64,000 nt of DNA from Edolisoma coerulescens (lineage: Eukaryota; Chordata; Aves; Passeriformes; Campephagidae): contig VWZW01002568.1 of the NCBI GenBank assembly GCA_013397115.1, forward strand, positions 2,000,073 to 2,064,072, read 5' to 3'. The notes below the pieces were generated by a model. The model did no database searches and was not told where the DNA came from. It saw only the letters and a program-made list of their open reading frames with translations. Numbering within the stretch: the stretch's first letter is position 1; the number at the start of each line of letters is the position of its first letter. Positions 58,976-64,000 of this stretch are shown here, piece by piece. Made by a program: the position numbers and the translations under genes.

Positions 58976-60148
58976 AATAATGTTTTTCACCTTTAACTGT
59001 CAGGCTCCTAAATAAATCCATGGGTGGTGTGTCCAACAGTTATTCAGGTTTCATGGACCACCAATGCTTTATGAATCACAATTTAAGAACCACTACACTG
59101 AAAGAGAAGCCTCATTGTATCAATGATAAAAAACCTTATGCTTGGGTTGTAGACAACATCTATATACAGAAAGGGAGAGAGGTGGGTTTCAAATCCATAA
59201 CTAGAATCCTAAATGAAGGTGGCGTAGTGTTTGGGGGGCACTGAGCCCCCAGGGAAGCAAGCAGGCTCTCCAAGATTTCACAAACTTTAAAAATGGTGAC
59301 ATTTTTCTAAATAGCTCCTTAAATACAGGAGTTGAGTTTGGAAAATGAAAAACCTGCTCTTTTATCCTCAGGGATTAAGGCTAAAAGGAGAAGCCAAGAA
59401 TTTCTGATAGCAAGTGTAGGCACAAACTATTTGTTGGCACATCTTCAAAAAGGATTGCTATCCTAAGGGGCAAGGTTATCTCCCATTGTCAGGGACCTGA
59501 CTTCATAATCAGTTTTTCCAAAATTCATTTGGATAATCATTCCTAATAGATATGTACACATATTTTACATTTTATGCAGCTGAACATCAGTGCATGACAG
59601 TTTGAAAGAACCTGAGGAATTTAGAAAAGAAGCAGAAAGGGTGGCACAAAAAGCTAAACTCCATTTACAGCAATAAACGTGCAAACTGGTTGGGTTTGCC
59701 CAAGGTTTTTTTGGCTTCATCAGGAGAAAAGAATTTGATACCCTTGTTTGATGGGAACAAGGAAATAAGGTTTGAAAGGCTTATACAATTGTACATATAC
59801 AGATATATAATGTGTGTGTGTATATACATTGCTCTATGCTGATCACATGGAAAATGAACAATGTCATTCATCTCACACATCCTAGCTTCAGAATTAAGGA
59901 AAAAGCATCCCTTTAAAAGGAAAATAGCTGTTTACTAGAGACTGAAACGCAGGTGAGTGTGAGGGAAAGCAATTTATAGTATTTCACAATGGAGATGTGG
60001 CATGGCCACCTCAGCCCCAATGCTGACCTTGTTTGCTACATCCCCAACTCTTCTCAGTTCCTCCATAATTTACCAAAAGAAATCACGCAGAGGAGTGGTT
60101 TTCCCTGGCAGAGCTGTCCCCTAAGGAAACTTCATAATGGCATCCAGA
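58976..60148. other. no gene seen
   Basis: Short TG/TA repeat at about 59803-59826. Otherwise nothing recognisable. Confidence 0.4.
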
Positions 60149-60428
60149 TCATAGAATCACGGACTGGTTTGTGTTGGAAGACTCCAAAACGTTCATCCAG
60201 TTCCACCCCCTGCCATGGGCAGGGACACCTTCCACTAGCCCAGGTTGCTCCAAGCCCTGTCCAACCTGGCCTTGGAGACTTCCAGGGATCCAGGGGCAGC
60301 CACAGCTTCTCTGGGCAACCTATGCCAGGGCCTCACCAACCTCACAGGGAAGAATTCCTTCCATAACTCTAATCTAAACCTGCCCTCTGTCAGTTTAAAG
60401 CCATTTCTTGTTCTCTCTTCTTTCTGAA
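60149..60428 (-). mobile_element. CR1 LINE 3' fragment
   Basis: Antisense: 'catagaatcacggactggtt', 'ccatgggcagggacaccttc', 'ctcacagggaagaattcctt' and 'cagtttaaagccatttcttg'. Confidence 0.94.
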
Positions 60429-61665
60429 CCGGTGGATTGTCCACCCCCAGAATTGTCCCTCACTCTGCTGTACAGCAGTTGGCAGATTCTTTAATTCAGT
60501 GTGTTCAAACATCTCACCCCCCATGAGCCACCACATAGACATCAAAGATATAAAAATAACTTAATTTCCCTTTGGATTACTTTAAACTTTGCTCTCCCAT
60601 GAGCATTACAAAAATCCTCCCAACTTCATTCTCTGCTTTGGTCTCAACTTAATTAAGGTCTGCTGAAATCTTTAGCAGAGATGTGTTTTCAGGAAAATTA
60701 AGAATTACAAGCATTTTCTAATCATATTAGGTTTGGTTTTTATAAAACAATAGCTTGGTAAGAGCTCTTTTAATGTCCTCCATTGCTGCTTCCAACCCAT
60801 TTTGCATGGGCCATTTATTGCAGAAAAAGTAAATTTCTATTTGTGAACAGCAACAACAAAAAAAGCTCCAGAGGAAAACAATGCTGATATTGCATTGTAT
60901 CATTCCTTGCAGATCTACCAAACCTGCATTCTCTTCTCAGACATCTTTAATTACTGAATATGACTATGCATAGCTAGTGTGGCTAATCATAGTCCTTGGA
61001 ATATTAAATTTTTATGGTGCAACATTTTCACCCAGCTTTAGCCCTAACTTATACTGCCAGCCTGTGTCTCAAAATTCTACACTTCCCCAACTATTATTTG
61101 AGATTTTTATTCAATAATTAAAATTACCAGAAGAAAAAAATTGTACAAAAATCTTTGACCCATACCCCGAGTTATTTTGGACTGTTTTTACCTAGATCTG
61201 ACATTTTATCATATTTCTAATGAAACCAAGAAACTTCTGAATATTCATTTATTACTTTTAACATCAATGTTACATTTCAAAGAGTTTTTGACAATAGTTT
61301 TTGATAAAATTGAGTGTAAAATGTCTGCATAACTTGCTTTAGACAAGCGTTTACATATTAAACACTTTCCTCTTTATGATTTAGAAAATGTACTGATTAC
61401 CTCTAGAGAGCAAGCAAGACTACTGAGCAATTTCACAGCTTTAGAATTGTCTAGATTGAAAATGACATGGGAAAACCTAATCTCAATGATTTGCTTGTCA
61501 GATAAAAAGTTCAGCTGTCCATAACACACCGATCCTCTGACCAACAGATTAAGACTAAAGCTGAGTCAATTAAAAAAAAATATTCTGGGGTTTTTTTAAG
61601 AATAACTGAAAAAACCAAAACAAAACATAACTGTAATTTTTTTGTTTGTTTGTTTATAATTGTAG
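60429..61665. other. no gene seen
   Basis: AT-rich, with nothing recognisable. Confidence 0.4.
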
Positions 61666-61815
61666 TTGTCCCATTCCTGGAAGTGTCCAAGGCCGGATTG
61701 GACGGGGCTTGGAGCAACCTGGGATGGTGGAAGGTGTCCCTGCCCATGGCAGGGGGATGGAACAAGGGGATCTTTAAGGTCCCTTCCAATCCAAACCATT
61801 CTGTAATTCTATGGT
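61666..61815 (+). mobile_element. CR1 LINE 3' fragment
   Basis: Sense: 'cctggaagtgtccaaggccg', 'gtggaaggtgtccctgccca' and 'cattctgtaattctatgg'. Strongly 5' truncated behind a (GTTT)n run. Confidence 0.93.
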
Positions 61816-61821
61816 TTATTG

Positions 61822-61985
61822 GAACCTCCCCAGGGACATGGTAAAGTTTCCATCACATCCTCATTTTGAGGTTTTCAAAATGCAGTTGGACAGGGTGCTA
61901 GATAATGCTCCTTTCCCACAAAAGGGTGGACCAGATGAGCTTTTGAGTCCACTTCCAACCTGGTCTGCTTTATGATTTTATGATT
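61822..61985 (+). mobile_element. CR1 LINE 3' fragment, other subfamily
   Basis: Sense: 'gaacctccccagggacatgg', 'gttggacagggtgctagata' and 'ttccaacctggtctgcttta', with tail 'tgattttatgattttt'. Adjacent to the previous copy, same orientation. Confidence 0.82.
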
Positions 61986-62149
61986 TTTCAGTCCAAATTT
62001 CTTTAAATAACAACTAGAATGTATCTGTCAGCAGGAAGAAAATATATGTCTGGAGGCTCTAGACTAAAACTTGAAAGACCTGGTTTCATCTCTCCAATTC
62101 TGTTTATTACCCACCTAATGGGTCAATCTCTCTTTGCTCACTGGAGAGG

Positions 62150-62262
62150 ACATCAGTGAACCCTAGTGGAAGATGTCCCAGCCCGTGACAAGAGATGGAA
62201 TGAGATGACCCTCAAGGTCCTTTCCAACCCAAACCATTCTAAAATTCTATGACTCTATGACA
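62150..62262 (+). mobile_element. CR1 LINE 3' fragment, short
   Basis: Sense: 'ctagtggaagatgtcccagc', 'aggtcctttccaacccaaac' and 'attctatgactctatgac'. Confidence 0.9.
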
Positions 62263-63509
62263 ATGCTGGAGACAACAGAAGTGGGGACAGCTGGATCTTC
62301 TACCAGTTTCAGGAACTCAGCTGCATTTCCACCAAGGGAAGACAATGAACTTTGATGTCTCTAGGAGTCACCATGGATTACAGATGTGAGGAACTGTTAT
62401 AACAGAGTCCTATGAACACTGCAAAAAGCCAGCAACTGGCTGAGCCTTTAACTACACAAGGATGGTTGTATCAGCTGCCCTTCATGGAGTTGGGGTTTTA
62501 ACCTGGACAGAGGAATCAGTTGAATACACAAACTGTTCACATGTCCTTCATTCCTCAACAAGACAATCCTGTTTATAGCTAATTCTGCCACACAGCTTAT
62601 GATTCTGGTATTTCCTGTATCATGGAACCATTTAGTGCTCCAGGCCTGGCCCCAAGCTCTGTTGCAAGAGGCTTGCTCCAGACATGAGATTTAGGAGAAA
62701 AACATTTTGTCATCCAAAAATGGCAGCTCAAAGAGATTTAAATAATTACAAATTCATGTTAAACTCATTAAATTGTTTTGGATAATTTGAAAAATAGTAC
62801 TTTGAAAGTTCCTCATAAATTATTTAAGGAGGAGGGTGTTGGAAAACATTTAAACTTTTGCAGCATTATATTTAAAAGACAAAAAAAAACAGATTAAAAA
62901 GGACTTTCATATTAAAAAGTAATTATGCTTTGTTGGACTCAAACCCACTTTTGTTGTTACTCCTTTTTTCTTGCAGTAGAAATAATAATAGCAACAAAAG
63001 TCTTGGATCTGTTTCCTCCTATTTTGTTATTTTTTTCTGAATTCTGTTGTTTATCCAGAAAACTAAAACTTCATTTTGAAGTGAACAATTCTGCTTCTTC
63101 AGAAAGTCACAATAAAAAGCTTGGTCTATGAGCAAAGAGTGAACTCAGTGGGTAAAAGTTTGGGAAAACAAAGGGGGAAAAAAGCGGGTATAGAAACAAT
63201 AAATTTCATAAATTCTATACCAATTGCACCTTCAATAAAAGACATCATGTGAATCCAGGAGCATTAATATCATTCTGAATGATCCCTTGTGCCCCTGTTA
63301 TGGTTCTCACAGTCTCTCCCTTACGATATTCCTTATTATCATAAAACATCTCCATGGCTTTTGCGTCCCTGAAGTGTATTGAGTTTGCTCAAGTGTACTG
63401 ATTTGCTCTCCATGGAGTAATCAGAGTATCTAGAAATGGGTAAGGGACAGTAATTTCAATCTGATTGGCCAAACTGGAAGCTTGAAGAGAACATAAATAT
63501 ATATCTGTA
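62263..63509. other. no gene seen
   Basis: No exon or repeat recognised. Confidence 0.4.
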
Positions 63510-63622
63510 TCATAGAATCATCAGATCATAGAGTGGTTTGGGTTGGAAGGGACCTTAAATATCATCCAGTTCCAATGCCCCTTCCAAGCCATTCTATGAT
63601 TTTATAATTCTATGACAACACC
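63510..63622. mobile_element. two CR1 3' ends in inverted arrangement
   Basis: Starts as antisense CR1 ('tcatagaatcatcagatcat', 'gggaccttaaatatcatcca') and ends as the sense 3' terminus ('ttccaagccattctatgatt'). The two tails face outward. Confidence 0.8.
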
Positions 63623-63677
63623 ACCATCTTCACTGGCCTAGAAGTATTGTCATGCCAAGGGGGAATCCGGCCCTACA

Positions 63678-64000
63678 GAATTATTAAGGCTGGAAAAGAC
63701 CTCCAAGGTCATCAAGCCCAGACTGAATGAAGGCCACCGTGCCCACTAAACCACATCACAAAGGGCCACATCTACTTGGTTTTCTTAGTGCTTCCACGGA
63801 TGGTGGCCTCACCCCTGCCCTGGCCAGACTGTTCCCATGCCCAGCCACCCTTTCTGGGAAGAAATTTTTCCTAATATCCAACCTGAATCATCCCTGGTGC
63901 AACTTGAGGCTATGTCCCCTTGACCTATCACTAGTTTCCTGGGAGATGAGGCCAATCCCTCTTTTCAGGGAGTTGTAGAGAGTCCCTCTGAGCCTTCTTT
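63678..64000 (-). mobile_element. CR1 LINE 3' fragment running off the window
   Basis: Antisense: 'ggctggaaaagacctccaag', 'tcacccctgccctggccaga', 'cttgaggctatgtccccttg' and 'gagagtccctctgagccttc'. The element continues past the end. Confidence 0.92.

Noticed and set aside
1..64000. CRISPR arrays, tRNA or rRNA genes, prokaryotic operons, integrated viral genes
   Set aside because: None seen. The periodic arrays are microsatellites or CR1 tails, and the only retroviral trace is a solo LTR.

Overview
The window is nuclear DNA from a bird. The evidence is more than 30 fragments of CR1 LINE 3' ends (the '...CCATGGGCAGGGACACCTT...' family with ATTCTATG octamer tails) in both orientations, plus one avian endogenous-retrovirus solo LTR. 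Gene density is vertebrate-like: a few short exons in long, repeat-studded introns. Most open frames in the window are antisense or sense readings of CR1 fragments and are not genes. I see no operons, CRISPR arrays, tRNA or rRNA genes.

One gene can be supported. It lies on the minus strand, with its 5' side at high coordinates, and I identify it as PKHD1 (fibrocystin/polyductin). Five exons form a chain: 27227-26222 (1006 bp), 13104-12969, 12430-12343, 9120-9013 and 5376-5221. Each has AG/GT boundaries, and the reading-frame phase agrees at every junction. Together they give about 498 codons: the membrane-proximal part of a large extracellular protein, a single transmembrane helix, and the first residues of a cytoplasmic tail (FRKSKS). 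I did not securely identify the remaining tail and stop codon. They may be below 5.2 kb or outside the window. A candidate alternative last exon (5750-5590, with an AATAAA downstream) lies just upstream of the transmembrane exon and is phase-compatible. If used, it would give a protein without a membrane anchor.

Layout: 0-5.2 kb is 3' intron or tail region with CR1 fragments; 5.2-13.1 kb holds four short exons; 13.1-26.2 kb is an intron with CR1 copies and a repeat-poor block at 17.5-18.5 kb; 26.2-27.2 kb is the large exon; 27.2-64 kb holds no exon I can support. That last stretch carries the solo LTR (about 31.85-32.42 kb), many CR1 copies and repeat-poor, TAAT-rich blocks (30.08-30.57, 31.27-31.72 and 40.5-41.47 kb) that look like conserved non-coding elements. 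It is most simply upstream intron of the same gene.

I found no new multi-gene system. The most interesting leads are the possible anchor-less fibrocystin isoform, the reduced cysteine content next to the ciliary-targeting motif, and the candidate enhancers.
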